This document shows positions 42,634 through 51,988 of a stretch of 64,000 nucleotides of DNA, one piece after another (the first letter of the stretch is position 1; the number at the start of each line of letters is the position of its first letter). The stretch is from Nocardioides acrostichi (GTDB taxonomy: Bacteria > Actinomycetota > Actinomycetes > Propionibacteriales > Nocardioidaceae). Made by a program: the position numbers and the translations under genes. The notes under the pieces are model-generated. The model was not told the origin of the DNA. It saw nothing but the letters and a program-made list of their open reading frames with translations, and did not search any database. The stretch is from positions 62,001 through 126,000 of the forward strand of contig NZ_JADIVZ010000002.1 in the NCBI RefSeq assembly GCF_015319165.1, written 5' to 3'.

Positions 42634-43536
42634 ATGGACGTCGGCATGACCCTGCCCGTGATGGAGCCCGACCTCTGGGAGCGGGCCGGCACCCTCGAGC
42701 GGTGGGCGCGAGATATCGACGCCGGCCCCTGGTCGTCGCTGTGCTTCGGCGAGCGCATGGCCTTCGACAACCCCGAGGCGCTGACGACCCTCGGCGCCGT
42801 CGCGGCCTGGACGTCGCGGGTGCGGCTGGTGACGACGGTCGTCGTGCCTCAACTGCACGACGTCGCCCGACTGGCCAAGGCGTGCGCCACGGCCGATCGG
42901 CTCTGCGGCGGTCGGCTCACGGTCGGCCTCGGTGTCGGCGGCCGGGAGGAGGACTACCGCAGCGTCGGCGCCGACCTCGGCACCCAGACGATGGCCGGAC
43001 TGGCCGACAGCGCGCACGAGCTGCGCCGGCTCTGGTCGGGCGAGCCCCGCAGTGCGACTCCCGGTGCCGAAGTGGGCCGGATCGGTCCGCCGCCGGTGCA
43101 GCCGGGCGGTCCGCCGCTGCTCGTCGGCACGATGGGGCCGCGCACCGTGCGCTCCGCCGCCGCGTGGGCCACCGGACTGGCCGGCGTCACGATGAACGCA
43201 GACGTCGACGAGACCGCCCGCCTCTTCCAGGTCGCCCGTGAGGCGTGGGCGCGCGCCGGCCGACCCGCGCCGCTGCTGACGACGTCGTTCTGGTTCGCCC
43301 TCGACGAGGGCGACGGGTCGGCTCGCGCCCAGGTGCACCGGCACCTGCGGCACTACATGTCCTGGCTGCCGTCCGACCTGGTGGACGCGCTGGCCGTGGG
43401 CGCCGGATTCGCCGGCACCCCCGTGCAGCTGCGCGACCTGCTCGACCGATTCGCGGCGATCGGCGCCGACGAGGTGCAGCTCATCCCGACCTCCGCCGAC
43501 GTGACCCAGCTCGGCCTGCTGGCCGATCACGTGTGA
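42634..43536 (+). CDS. Luciferase-like (LLM) F420-type oxidoreductase
   Basis: 300 residues, alpha/beta barrel of the bacterial luciferase-like class: SSLCFGERMAFDNPEALTTL, VRLVTTVVVPQLHDVARLAK, GGRLTVGLGVGGREEDY and PPLLVGTMGPRTVRSAA. Actinobacterial members usually use reduced F420 or FMN. GGAGGG lies 6-7 nt before the ATG. Substrate unknown. It is the third gene of a run of same-strand genes separated by 5-13 bp. Confidence 0.88.
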   Translation: MDVGMTLPVMEPDLWERAGTLERWARDIDAGPWSSLCFGERMAFDNPEALTTLGAVAAWTSRVRLVTTVVVPQLHDVARLAKACATADRLCGGRLTVGLGVGGREEDYRSVGADLGTQTMAGLADSAHELRRLWSGEPRSATPGAEVGRIGPPPVQPGGPPLLVGTMGPRTVRSAAAWATGLAGVTMNADVDETARLFQVAREAWARAGRPAPLLTTSFWFALDEGDGSARAQVHRHLRHYMSWLPSDLVDALAVGAGFAGTPVQLRDLLDRFAAIGADEVQLIPTSADVTQLGLLADHV

Positions 43537-43548
43537 GAGCCTGCGCCG

Positions 43549-44469
43549 ATGCGGTCACGACGGTGGGTGGCGATGCGTCCGGGCGGGCTCGAGGTCTTCG
43601 GACTCCAGGAGCGCGACGTCCCAGCACCCGGACGGGGTGAGGTGCTCATCGGGGTGCGCGCCGCCGGGGTGAACCCCGCCGACGCCAAGCACGTGGCGCG
43701 TGGCGGCTTCGCCGGGCCACGGCCGGTCGGCTACGAGGTGGCGGGCGTCGTCGAAGGGGTCGGGCCCGACGTGACCGACTGGCGGGCCGGCGACGAGGTG
43801 CTCGCCTTCCGCGTGCTCGGCGGGTACGCCGACCACCTGGTCGCCCCGGCGTCCGACGTGTTCGCCAAGCCGCCCGGCCTCGGCTGGGCGGAGGCGGCGA
43901 ACCTGCTGCTGGCCGGCAGCACGGCCGCCGACCTGCTGCACCGGGTGGCCGCCCCCGCGGGTGCCACCGTGGTGCTGCACGCCGGGTCCGGCAGCGTCGG
44001 CCGGATGGTGCTCCAGCTGGCCCGCCGCCAGGACGTCCGCGTCGTCGCCACGTGCGGTCCGACCCGCGCCGACGACGTCCGAGCGCTCGGCGGCACCCCG
44101 CTCGACTACGGTCCCGGCCTGCTCGAGCGGCTGCGCGACCTCGCACCCGTCGAGGGCTATCACGCGGCCCTCGACGCGGCGGGCACCGACGAGGCGATCG
44201 ACGCCTCCCTCTCGTTGGTCGGGCCGGGCCGCCTGGTGACGGCCGCCGGCCAGGCGCGGGCCCGGGCCGAGGGGTTCACCGGACTCAGCGGCACCGACCC
44301 GGAGTCCGCCGCCTACCGCGACAGCCAGCGCCAGCACCTGGTCGACCTCGCCGGCAGCGGCGACCTCGACGTGCACGTGGCGCACACCTTTGCCCTCGAC
44401 GACGCCCTCGCCGCACTCGAGCTCGTCGGCACCGCTCACCCCGGTGGCAAGGTCGCCCTCGTCCCGTAA
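43549..44469 (+). CDS. Quinone oxidoreductase-like medium-chain dehydrogenase
   Basis: 306 residues. A zinc-independent (zeta-crystallin type) MDR: GEVLIGVRAAGVNPADAKH, VGYEVAGVVEGVGPDVTDW, the NADPH fold VVLHAGSGSVGRMVLQLA and C-terminal HPGGKVALVP. It would reduce quinones or enones with NADPH. ATG 43549 has no ribosome site; MRPGGLEV at 43573 is an alternative. Lies 13 bp after the LLM gene and 12 bp before the SDR gene. Confidence 0.88.
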   Translation: MRSRRWVAMRPGGLEVFGLQERDVPAPGRGEVLIGVRAAGVNPADAKHVARGGFAGPRPVGYEVAGVVEGVGPDVTDWRAGDEVLAFRVLGGYADHLVAPASDVFAKPPGLGWAEAANLLLAGSTAADLLHRVAAPAGATVVLHAGSGSVGRMVLQLARRQDVRVVATCGPTRADDVRALGGTPLDYGPGLLERLRDLAPVEGYHAALDAAGTDEAIDASLSLVGPGRLVTAAGQARARAEGFTGLSGTDPESAAYRDSQRQHLVDLAGSGDLDVHVAHTFALDDALAALELVGTAHPGGKVALVP

Positions 44470-44480
44470 CCTCAGCGGTC

Positions 44481-45263
44481 GTGACCTCTCGACGCGTGCT
44501 GGTGACGGGTGCGGCCTCCGGACTCGGTGCGGCTCTCGCCGCCGCCTTCGAGGCGCGCGGCGACCGGGTGCTGCGCACCGACGTCGCGGTGCCTCACGAC
44601 ATCGCCCCGGACGACGACGGCTGGCTCCCTCTCGACATCACCTCGGAGTCGGCGTGGACGACGGCCCGCGCGCACGTCGAGCAGACCTGGGGCGGGCTCG
44701 ACGTGCTGGTGAACAACGCCGGTGTGGCCGGGGGCGGGCGCCTCGACGTAGCCGGGCTCGACGAATGGCGGTGGATCTTCGAGATCAACCTCTTCGGCAT
44801 GGTCGCCGGGCTGCGCACCTTCGTGCCGGTCTTCAAGCACCAGCGTGGCGGGCAGATCGTCAACGTCGCCTCGCTCGCGGGGCTCGTGCACCCCGGCGGC
44901 ATGGCCTCCTACAACGCGGTGAAGTCAGCGGTCGTGGCGCTCACCGAGACCGCCGGTCACGAGCTCGCCGGGTACGGCATCACCGCGCACGTGGTGTGCC
45001 CCGGCTTCTTCCGCACCAACCTGATGAACTCCATCCGCGGTGCCGACTCCGCGCTCGCGGGCGTCATGGAGCACCTCGTGACCGGTTCGCCGATCGCGGC
45101 CGACGACGTCGCGGGCGCCGTCCTGGCCGGGCTCGAGGCGGGCGAGGAGCTGATCGTGCCCGACGAGCCGGCCCAGCAGGCGGTGGCGCTCAAGCGCGAC
45201 GACCGGGCCGCCTACGACGCCGTGATGCGCGCCCAGGCCGCGCGCTTGGACTCGCTCGGCTGA
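44481..45263 (+). CDS. Classical short-chain dehydrogenase/reductase
   Basis: 260 residues. Cofactor motif VTGAASGLGAALAAAF, structural NNAG in VLVNNAGVAGGG, catalytic Ser in VNVASLAG and the YxxxK pair in SYNAVKSAV. Substrate is likely a secondary alcohol or ketone, not identified. GTG start, 4 bp before the VanZ-RDD gene. NADP versus NAD preference cannot be read safely. Confidence 0.93.
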   Translation: MTSRRVLVTGAASGLGAALAAAFEARGDRVLRTDVAVPHDIAPDDDGWLPLDITSESAWTTARAHVEQTWGGLDVLVNNAGVAGGGRLDVAGLDEWRWIFEINLFGMVAGLRTFVPVFKHQRGGQIVNVASLAGLVHPGGMASYNAVKSAVVALTETAGHELAGYGITAHVVCPGFFRTNLMNSIRGADSALAGVMEHLVTGSPIAADDVAGAVLAGLEAGEELIVPDEPAQQAVALKRDDRAAYDAVMRAQAARLDSLG

Positions 45264-45267
45264 GCCC

Positions 45268-46347
45268 GTGAGCCAGCAGGCGGTCAACGCGATCGTCGCC
45301 GTCGGGCTGGGCAGCGCGCTGGCGGTGGTGCTGCTCATCCCGACGGCCGCCGTGCAGTACCGGCGCGACGGCCGGCTCGGCCCCGGCGACCTCGTCACCC
45401 TGCTCGGGGCGGCGGTGTACGGGCTGGCGCTGTGGACCTACACCCTGCTGCCGCTGCCGGCCGGCACCTACCGGTGCAAGGTCGCGCAGTGGCACGTGTT
45501 CGGCACGATCGGCCAGATCGGCCTGCCCGAACGCGGCCTGCAGCCGTTCCTGCGCGACCCGGCCGTGCTCCAGGTGCTCTTCAACGTGCTGCTCTTCGTG
45601 CCGCTGGGCTACTACGTGCGGGTGGTGCTCAAGCGCGGGGTCGCCGTGGCCACGCTCGTCGGGTTCGCGGCGTCCCTCGCGATCGAGCTGACCCAGTACA
45701 CCGCCGTGTGGGGGATCTTCGGCTGCGCCTATCGCCAGCTCGACGTCGACGACCTGCTGCTCAACACCGTCGGCGCCCTCGGCGGCTCGCTGCTCTCGGC
45801 CGTCGTGGTTCGCCGTCGCAGCGGTGACCCGCGGCCGCTGCCCTCGGAGCTCACCTGGGGCCGGCGTCTCATGGGCCTGGTGTGCGACGCGCTGTTCGTG
45901 CTGCTGCTCGGCGGACTCATCGCGGCCGCGTGGCGGGGGGCGACCTTCTTCGTGCTCGACACGCGGCCCTTCCGCGACGAGCAGTGGCGTGTGCAGTGGA
46001 CGGTGCCGTTCGTGCTCCAGGCGGTGCTCGTGCTCACCCAGGGGCGCACGGTCGGCGAGCTCGTCGTGTCGGTGCGTGCCCGCGCCCGGCACCGGTGGCT
46101 CGCGCCGCTCTCACGCGCCGTCAAGCTCGCCACGGGGCTGGCGCCCGTGTGGTGCCTGGTGATCCTGCCGATCCCCTACCGGGGCGGTGTGCTCATCGGC
46201 TTCCTGGGCACCACCGTGCTCGCGGCCCTGCTCACGCCTCGGCACGGTGGGCTCTCGCACGCGGTCGCCCGGATGCGGCTCGAGGTCGTCACGCCTCCGG
46301 GACGTGCCGTCGAGGGCGCCGAGGACGACGTCAGATCAGCCGTTTGA
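45268..46347 (+). CDS. VanZ-like / RDD-domain fusion membrane protein
   Basis: 359 residues. The N-terminal half is VanZ-like (VLFNVLLFVPLGYYVRVVL and ELTQYTAVWGIF with LDVDDLLLNTVGA). The C-terminal half from about 195 is an RDD-like domain (GRRLMGLVCDALFVLLLGG, TVGELVVSVR). VanZ is associated with teicoplanin resistance, but most VanZ-like proteins have no proven link. GTG start 4 bp after the SDR. The 3' end overlaps the convergent SDR gene by 17 bp. It sits 24 kb from the VanX-like operon. Confidence 0.85.
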   Translation: MSQQAVNAIVAVGLGSALAVVLLIPTAAVQYRRDGRLGPGDLVTLLGAAVYGLALWTYTLLPLPAGTYRCKVAQWHVFGTIGQIGLPERGLQPFLRDPAVLQVLFNVLLFVPLGYYVRVVLKRGVAVATLVGFAASLAIELTQYTAVWGIFGCAYRQLDVDDLLLNTVGALGGSLLSAVVVRRRSGDPRPLPSELTWGRRLMGLVCDALFVLLLGGLIAAAWRGATFFVLDTRPFRDEQWRVQWTVPFVLQAVLVLTQGRTVGELVVSVRARARHRWLAPLSRAVKLATGLAPVWCLVILPIPYRGGVLIGFLGTTVLAALLTPRHGGLSHAVARMRLEVVTPPGRAVEGAEDDVRSAV

Positions 46348-47086
46348 ACAACGGGAGTGGCGCGTACTCCATGACCGGCCTGAGCAGTCGCCACGGCAGC
46401 TGGGGCACGCACGCGGAGTCGACCCGCTTCTCGATGGCGGACACCATCGAGCGCACGCCCTTCTCGGTCGAGACCAGCAACGGGTTGGTGGCCTGGTCGG
46501 CGGCGTCGTTCATCTCCGAGACGATGTAGCCCGGGTAGAGCACGGTGATGTCGACAGCGCGGCCCAGCGAGGTGCCGTGCAGCTCGGTGCGCAGCCCCTC
46601 GGCGAGCATCGCGACGGCGGACTTCGTGGCAGCGTAGGCGGTGATCGCCTTCGGCAACCCGCGGAAGGCCGACATCGACGACACCACGACCAGGTGGCCC
46701 GAGCGCTGCGCCCGGAAGACCTCCATGGCCGCCTCGATCTGGGCCAGCGCGCCGACGAGGTTGGTCTGGACCGTCTCCAGGTTGGCCGCGAAGCCGCCCG
46801 TGCCCAGCGGGGTGCCCTTGCCGAGACCGGCGTTGACGATGACACGGTCGAGGCCGCCGGCGTCCGCGATCTCGTGCACGACCGCGAAGACGCGGTCGGT
46901 ATCGGTCACGTCGAGGGCGTGCACGGTGACGCTGCGCTCGGGGTGGGCGGCGAGGATCTCCTCGCGCAGGGCCTCGAGGTTCTCGGTGCGTCGCGCTGCG
47001 AGGGCGAGGTCGTGGCCGAGGAAGGCGAGCTGTCGGGCCATCTCCGCGCCGAGGCCGGAGGATGCCCCCGTGATGAGGGTCGTCAT
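46331..47086 (-). CDS. Short-chain dehydrogenase/reductase
   Basis: 251 residues. LITGASSGLGAEMARQLA (cofactor), VIVNAGLGKG (here NAG), catalytic Ser in VVVSSMSAF and YAATKSA (YxxxK). Start MTTLITGA at 47086; a longer frame to 47134 (MASDWSHP) would overlap the promoter region of the next gene. Convergent with the VanZ-RDD gene. Substrate unknown; relatives act on acyl-lipids or steroids. Confidence 0.92.
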   Translation of the reverse strand: MTTLITGASSGLGAEMARQLAFLGHDLALAARRTENLEALREEILAAHPERSVTVHALDVTDTDRVFAVVHEIADAGGLDRVIVNAGLGKGTPLGTGGFAANLETVQTNLVGALAQIEAAMEVFRAQRSGHLVVVSSMSAFRGLPKAITAYAATKSAVAMLAEGLRTELHGTSLGRAVDITVLYPGYIVSEMNDAADQATNPLLVSTEKGVRSMVSAIEKRVDSACVPQLPWRLLRPVMEYAPLPLFKRLI

Positions 47087-47286
47087 GGTGTCAGTCTTCC
47101 CGGCCGCGACCGGGTGTGACCAGTCAGACGCCACGACGGTGTTGCGTTCCGGGAACTTTTCTCGTCATGAAGGGTGACGACCCTTGACTTTGCGGCGCCG
47201 GTGGATTGAGGTGCAGATGCTCGCGTGTAGATGTCCGGTCGTCGGAAGCCGGCGCACGCCCGCACTCTCGGGTAGAGGGAGAATCC

Positions 47287-50200
47287 GTGTCGAAGTCCAC
47301 CCCACGCCGACGCCACATCCGCGCGCTCGGCCTCCTGACGGCGAGCGCGCTCACCGTCGGTCTCGCCGGCCTGGTACCGGCGAACGCTGCCGAAGGCGGT
47401 GACGGTCTTCAGCCCCTGAAGACCGCAGCGTCCAAGCCGTCCTTCAAGGCCGGCAACTACATCGTCTTGCTGTCCGGCAAGTCGGCCTCGGAGTACACCG
47501 GCGGGGTCAACGGTCTCGCTGCGACGAAGCCGGCCGAGGGCCGCGCGTTCCTGGGCAACTCCAAGGCGGTGGCTGCCTACAGCTCCTACCTGGCCAAGCA
47601 GCAGACGAGCGTCGCGAAGCAGGCCGGCGCGAAGATCCAGCGCAGCTACACGATCGCGTCCAACGGATTCTCCGCGTCGCTCTCCGGTGAGCAGGCAGCG
47701 AACCTGTCGACCACCCGGGGCGTCGCAGCCGTCGTCCCGGTCGAGCAGCGCACGCCCGACTACAAGGCCGACGCCGAGAACACCGCGAACTTCCTCGGCA
47801 TGTACTCCAAGCACGGCGCCTGGAGCAAGGACGGCGGTCAGGCGAACGCCGGCTCCGGCGTCGTCGTGGGCGACATCGACTCCGGCATCTGGCCCGACAG
47901 CGACTCCTTCGCGGGTGACCCGTTGAGCGCCAAGCCGTCCGGCCGGTGGGGCGCCACGATGGACCCCCTGGGCGACACGCACATGGACAAGTCCGACGGT
48001 GGCCAGTTCAACGGCACGTGCGAGACCGGCGAGGAGTTCACCCTCGACGACTGCTCGACCAAGATCATCGGCGCGCGCTACTACGACGACTCCTTCGTGG
48101 CCGGCGTGCCGCCGGAGCACCGCGCCGACACCGAGTACCTCTCCCCCCGTGACGGCGGCGGCCACGGCTCGCACACCGCGAGCACGGCGGCGGGCAACGT
48201 CGTCAAGGACGTCTCGGTCGACGGCATCGACTTCGGCGAGGTCACCGGCATGGTGCCCGGCGCCTCGCTGGCGATCTACAAGGTGTGCTGGGAGGACGAC
48301 GACGAGGACACCGGCGGTTGCTACACCGACGCGATCCTCGACGCCATCGACGACGCCGTGCGTGACGGCGTCGACGTGCTCAACTTCTCGATCTCGGGCG
48401 CGCTCGCGACCGTGATCGACCCCGTCGAGATCGCCTTCGCGGGCGCGGCCCAGGCCGGCGTCTTCGTGTCGGCCTCGGCCGGCAACAGCGGCCCGACGGC
48501 CTCGACCGTGGCACACAACAGCCCCTGGCTGACCACCGTCGCGGCCTCGACCTGGAAGAACTTCGACGGCACCGTCGAGTTCGGCGACGGTCAGAAGTTC
48601 CTGGGCGCCATGATCGACGGCACCGGCGTACCCGAGCAGACCCCGGTCGTCGACTCGGTCGACCTCTCTGCCGGTGACGACGCCGACGCCCAGATCTGTG
48701 GCCCCGACAGCCTCACCGACGACTCGGCCACCGGCAAGATCGTGCTCTGCCTGCGCGGAACCTACGCCCGCACCGACAAGTCGGCCGAGGTCAAGCGTGT
48801 CGGCGGCGTCGGCATGATCATGGTCAACCCGAGCGAGAACAGCCTCGACGCCGACCTGCACTCGGTGCCCACCGTGCACCTGCAGAGCACCGACGCCGAC
48901 GCCGTCTACGACTACGTCGACAACACCGACGACCCGACCGCCGCGCTGCTGCCCGGCAACCAGACCGACAAGCCCAGCGCCCCGCTGCCGCAGGTCTCCG
49001 GGTTCTCCTCGCGTGGTCCGGCCCTGGCCAACGACTCCGACCTGCTCAAGCCCGACATCGCGGCCCCGGGTCAGACCGTTCTCGCCGCGGTGGCCCCGCC
49101 GTCCAACCACGACCGCGACTACGACCTCTACTCCGGTACGTCGATGGCGGCCCCGCACATCACCGGCCTCGGTGCCCTGTTGCTCTCGGTCCACCCGGAC
49201 TGGACGCCGCAGATGGTGCAGTCGGCCATGATGACCACCGCCAAGCCGACCAAGAACGACGACGGCTCCGACAGCACCGACGCGTTCGCGCAGGGTGCCG
49301 GCGAGGTCTCGCCGCGAGGCCCGATGTTCAACCCGGGTGCGTTCGTGACCTCCACGGCGCGTCAGTGGTACGGCCTGATGACCGACCAGGGCTACGACAC
49401 CGGTCAGCCGGCCGTCGACCCCCGCAAGGTCAACATCCCGTCGATGGCCGACCACGCGGTCACCTACTCGACCACGTTCGTGCGCAAGGTGGAGTTCATG
49501 AAGAAGGGCAAGTGGATCCCCTCGGGCGACGTCCCGGGCTTCGACGTGTCCTTCGGTCGCGCGAACCTGATGGCCACCAAGTCCGGCGCCAAGCGTCGCG
49601 TCAAGGTGACCTTCACGGTCCAGCCCGACACCGCGCTCAACGAGTGGGCCCAGGGCTCGATCTCGCTGAAGAACGGTCGCAAGAAGATCACCATGCCCGT
49701 GGCGCTCCAGCCGGTGGCCCTCAAGGTGCCGGCGTCGGTCAGCGGCGAGGGCACCGACGGTTCGGTCGACGTCGACGTCACCAGCGGCACCACCGATGAC
49801 GTCGACCTCACGATGAACGGTCTGGCCCAGGCGGACTCCGCCGAAGGCTCGGTCGACGTGGGTGGCGCGGACGGCTACTGCGTGCCGGTCTCTGCCGACA
49901 GCACGGTCTACGAGGTCGACCTCGACGCCGTCGACGACACCGCCGACCTGGATCTCTTCGGGATCCCGACCGACGCCGGCTGCAACAAGGCCGTGGGCAC
50001 GACGATCGAGGCCGCGACGGGCTCGGCGGACGAGTCGTTCCGCATCGACCCCTCGGACTACGACGGTCTCGGTGCGATGTTCATCGAGGTCGACGGTTAC
50101 TCCAAGGGTGACCTCGGAGCTCCGATGGACTACCGGCTCGATGTCTTCGACGTGAACCCGGACAACCAGTTCGGTGACGTCACGTTCGACCCGAACCCGC

Positions 50201-50364
50201 TCTCGGTGACCCGAGGCGAGGACACGTCCTACACCGCGTCGTGGACCGGTCTGGACGCCGACTCGCACTACCTCGGCATCATCGGGTACGGCGACACCGG
50301 CCTGACCACCGACCTCCGGGTCACCACGCCGGCCGACGCCGCCTCTACGGGCAGCAACGGCTGA
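47287..50364 (+). CDS. Secreted subtilisin-like serine protease (S8, cucumisin-like architecture)
   Basis: 1025 residues, GTG start after GGGAGAA. Signal peptide (LGLLTASALTVGLAGLVPANA), an inhibitor I9-like propeptide (about 50-145: GNYIVLLSGK to TTRGVAAVVPVE), then the S8 domain with Asp198 in GDIDSGIW, His293 in GGGHGSHTAST and Ser619 in YSGTSMAAPHITG. A protease-associated (PA) domain (about 440-570, HSVPTVHLQSTDADAV) interrupts the catalytic domain between His and Ser, as in plant cucumisin. The long C-terminal part has Fn3-like and other beta-rich segments with two pairs of acidic stretches. It is probably secreted and self-activated; a wall-sorting motif is not seen. Confidence 0.95.
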   Translation: MSKSTPRRRHIRALGLLTASALTVGLAGLVPANAAEGGDGLQPLKTAASKPSFKAGNYIVLLSGKSASEYTGGVNGLAATKPAEGRAFLGNSKAVAAYSSYLAKQQTSVAKQAGAKIQRSYTIASNGFSASLSGEQAANLSTTRGVAAVVPVEQRTPDYKADAENTANFLGMYSKHGAWSKDGGQANAGSGVVVGDIDSGIWPDSDSFAGDPLSAKPSGRWGATMDPLGDTHMDKSDGGQFNGTCETGEEFTLDDCSTKIIGARYYDDSFVAGVPPEHRADTEYLSPRDGGGHGSHTASTAAGNVVKDVSVDGIDFGEVTGMVPGASLAIYKVCWEDDDEDTGGCYTDAILDAIDDAVRDGVDVLNFSISGALATVIDPVEIAFAGAAQAGVFVSASAGNSGPTASTVAHNSPWLTTVAASTWKNFDGTVEFGDGQKFLGAMIDGTGVPEQTPVVDSVDLSAGDDADAQICGPDSLTDDSATGKIVLCLRGTYARTDKSAEVKRVGGVGMIMVNPSENSLDADLHSVPTVHLQSTDADAVYDYVDNTDDPTAALLPGNQTDKPSAPLPQVSGFSSRGPALANDSDLLKPDIAAPGQTVLAAVAPPSNHDRDYDLYSGTSMAAPHITGLGALLLSVHPDWTPQMVQSAMMTTAKPTKNDDGSDSTDAFAQGAGEVSPRGPMFNPGAFVTSTARQWYGLMTDQGYDTGQPAVDPRKVNIPSMADHAVTYSTTFVRKVEFMKKGKWIPSGDVPGFDVSFGRANLMATKSGAKRRVKVTFTVQPDTALNEWAQGSISLKNGRKKITMPVALQPVALKVPASVSGEGTDGSVDVDVTSGTTDDVDLTMNGLAQADSAEGSVDVGGADGYCVPVSADSTVYEVDLDAVDDTADLDLFGIPTDAGCNKAVGTTIEAATGSADESFRIDPSDYDGLGAMFIEVDGYSKGDLGAPMDYRLDVFDVNPDNQFGDVTFDPNPLSVTRGEDTSYTASWTGLDADSHYLGIIGYGDTGLTTDLRVTTPADAASTGSNG

Positions 50365-50393
50365 CGTCAGGTCACCAGCTCCACCTGCACCAC

Positions 50394-50430
50394 CGACGGC
50401 CACTCCCGGACTCTCCGGGGGTGGCCGTCG
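50394..50430 (+). terminator. Strong hairpin after the subtilase gene
   Basis: CGACGGCCAC (50394-50403) pairs with GTGGCCGTCG (50421-50430), continued by TCCCGGA with TCCGGGG around a CTC loop. The 17-bp near-perfect stem lies 29 bp after the stop. Confidence 0.75.
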
Positions 50431-50436
50431 TCGTGC

Positions 50437-50540
50437 GCGAGGGGTCGCGAATCGTCCCGCGAGGGGTCGGGAATCGTCCCGCGAGGGGTCGGGAATCGTC
50501 CCGCGAGGGGTCGGGAATCGTTGCGCGAGGGGTCGCGACC
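50437..50540. repeat. 22-bp intergenic repeats, array 1
   Basis: Four full 22-bp units and one partial, in direct orientation, with core GCGAGGGGTCGCGAATCG (variants GGGAATC). Units begin at 50437, 50459, 50481, 50503 and 50525. Located in the 305-bp gap between the protease gene and the PadR gene, after the terminator; the only other elements in the gap are the PadR promoter sites. Same family at 54638-54739 and 63171-63234. Confidence 0.92.
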
Positions 50541-50588
50541 GGCGTGCCGGTGACCCCTGCGCCGTTCTCGACCGACTCCTCGTGGCTC

Positions 50589-50640
50589 TTGCCTACTCGG
50601 TATGCATACGTGGTATATCTGTCACTGCATACCCGGTATG
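50589..50640 (+). promoter_or_regulatory. padR promoter with two palindromic operators
   Basis: GTATGCATAC (50600-50609) and CATACC-C-GGTATG (50628-50640) flank a TATATC hexamer (50614-50619); TTGCCT at 50589-50594 may be the -35. Shared half-site GTAT/ATAC fits a PadR-family autoregulatory operator. Confidence 0.6.
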
Positions 50641-50669
50641 GCGCCGGGCGGTGACCTCGAGGAGACCTC

Positions 50670-51262
50670 ATGTCCGTCAAGCAGGCGATGCTGGCGCTGC
50701 TGGAGCAGGAGCCGATGTACGGCTACCAGCTCCGCACCGAGTTCGAGTCGCGCACCGGCGCGACCTGGCCGCTCAACGTCGGGCAGGTCTACACGACCCT
50801 GACCCGGCTCGAGCGCGACGGCCTCATCGAGCCGGCGGGTGAGGACGACGAGGGCCACGAGCGCTGGCAGCTCACCGCCGCCGGGAGCGACGAGGTCGCC
50901 ACGTGGTTCACCACGCCGGTGGCCCGCACCCAGCCCCCGCGCGACGAGCTCGCCATCAAGTTGGCCCTGGCGGTCACCGTGCCCGGCGTCGACGTCGGCA
51001 CCGTGATCCAACAGCAGCGCGGAGCCTCCATGACGGCCCTGCAGGACTACACCCGACTCAAGCGTCAGGCGGGCCGCGGCACCGACCGCCGCGAGGAACT
51101 CGCATGGGGACTGGTGCTCGACTCCCTCGTCTTCGCGGCCGAGGCCGAGATCCGGTGGCTCGACCACTGCGAGGCGCGGTTGCGACGAGCCGTCGTGGAA
51201 CGCCCGGCGGCCGCTCCCTCCGACGCCCGGAACGCCGACGCGTCGAACGAGCAGGCCGCTCG

Positions 51263-51266
<4 letters not shown>
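50670..51266 (+). CDS. PadR family transcriptional regulator
   Basis: 198 residues. The winged helix of PadR begins SVKQAMLALLEQEPMYGYQL, and NVGQVYTTLTRLERDGLIEP is the recognition and wing region. A C-terminal helical dimer domain of about 90 residues follows. It most likely represses itself and the ABC exporter genes downstream, and is released by the exporter's substrate. Stop overlaps the ATPase start by 4 bp (ATGA). Confidence 0.93.

Positions 51267-51984
<718 letters not shown>

Positions 51985-51988
<4 letters not shown>

Noticed and set aside
47083..50403. A 1106-codon open frame on the minus strand opposite the subtilase gene
   Set aside because: The plus strand encodes a complete subtilase with catalytic triad; the reverse frame is a high-GC shadow rich in Val/Gly/Arg without motifs.
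50437..50540. CRISPR array
   Set aside because: The 22-bp units are contiguous with no spacers, and no cas gene is present. The same holds for the 19-bp array at 15491-15566.
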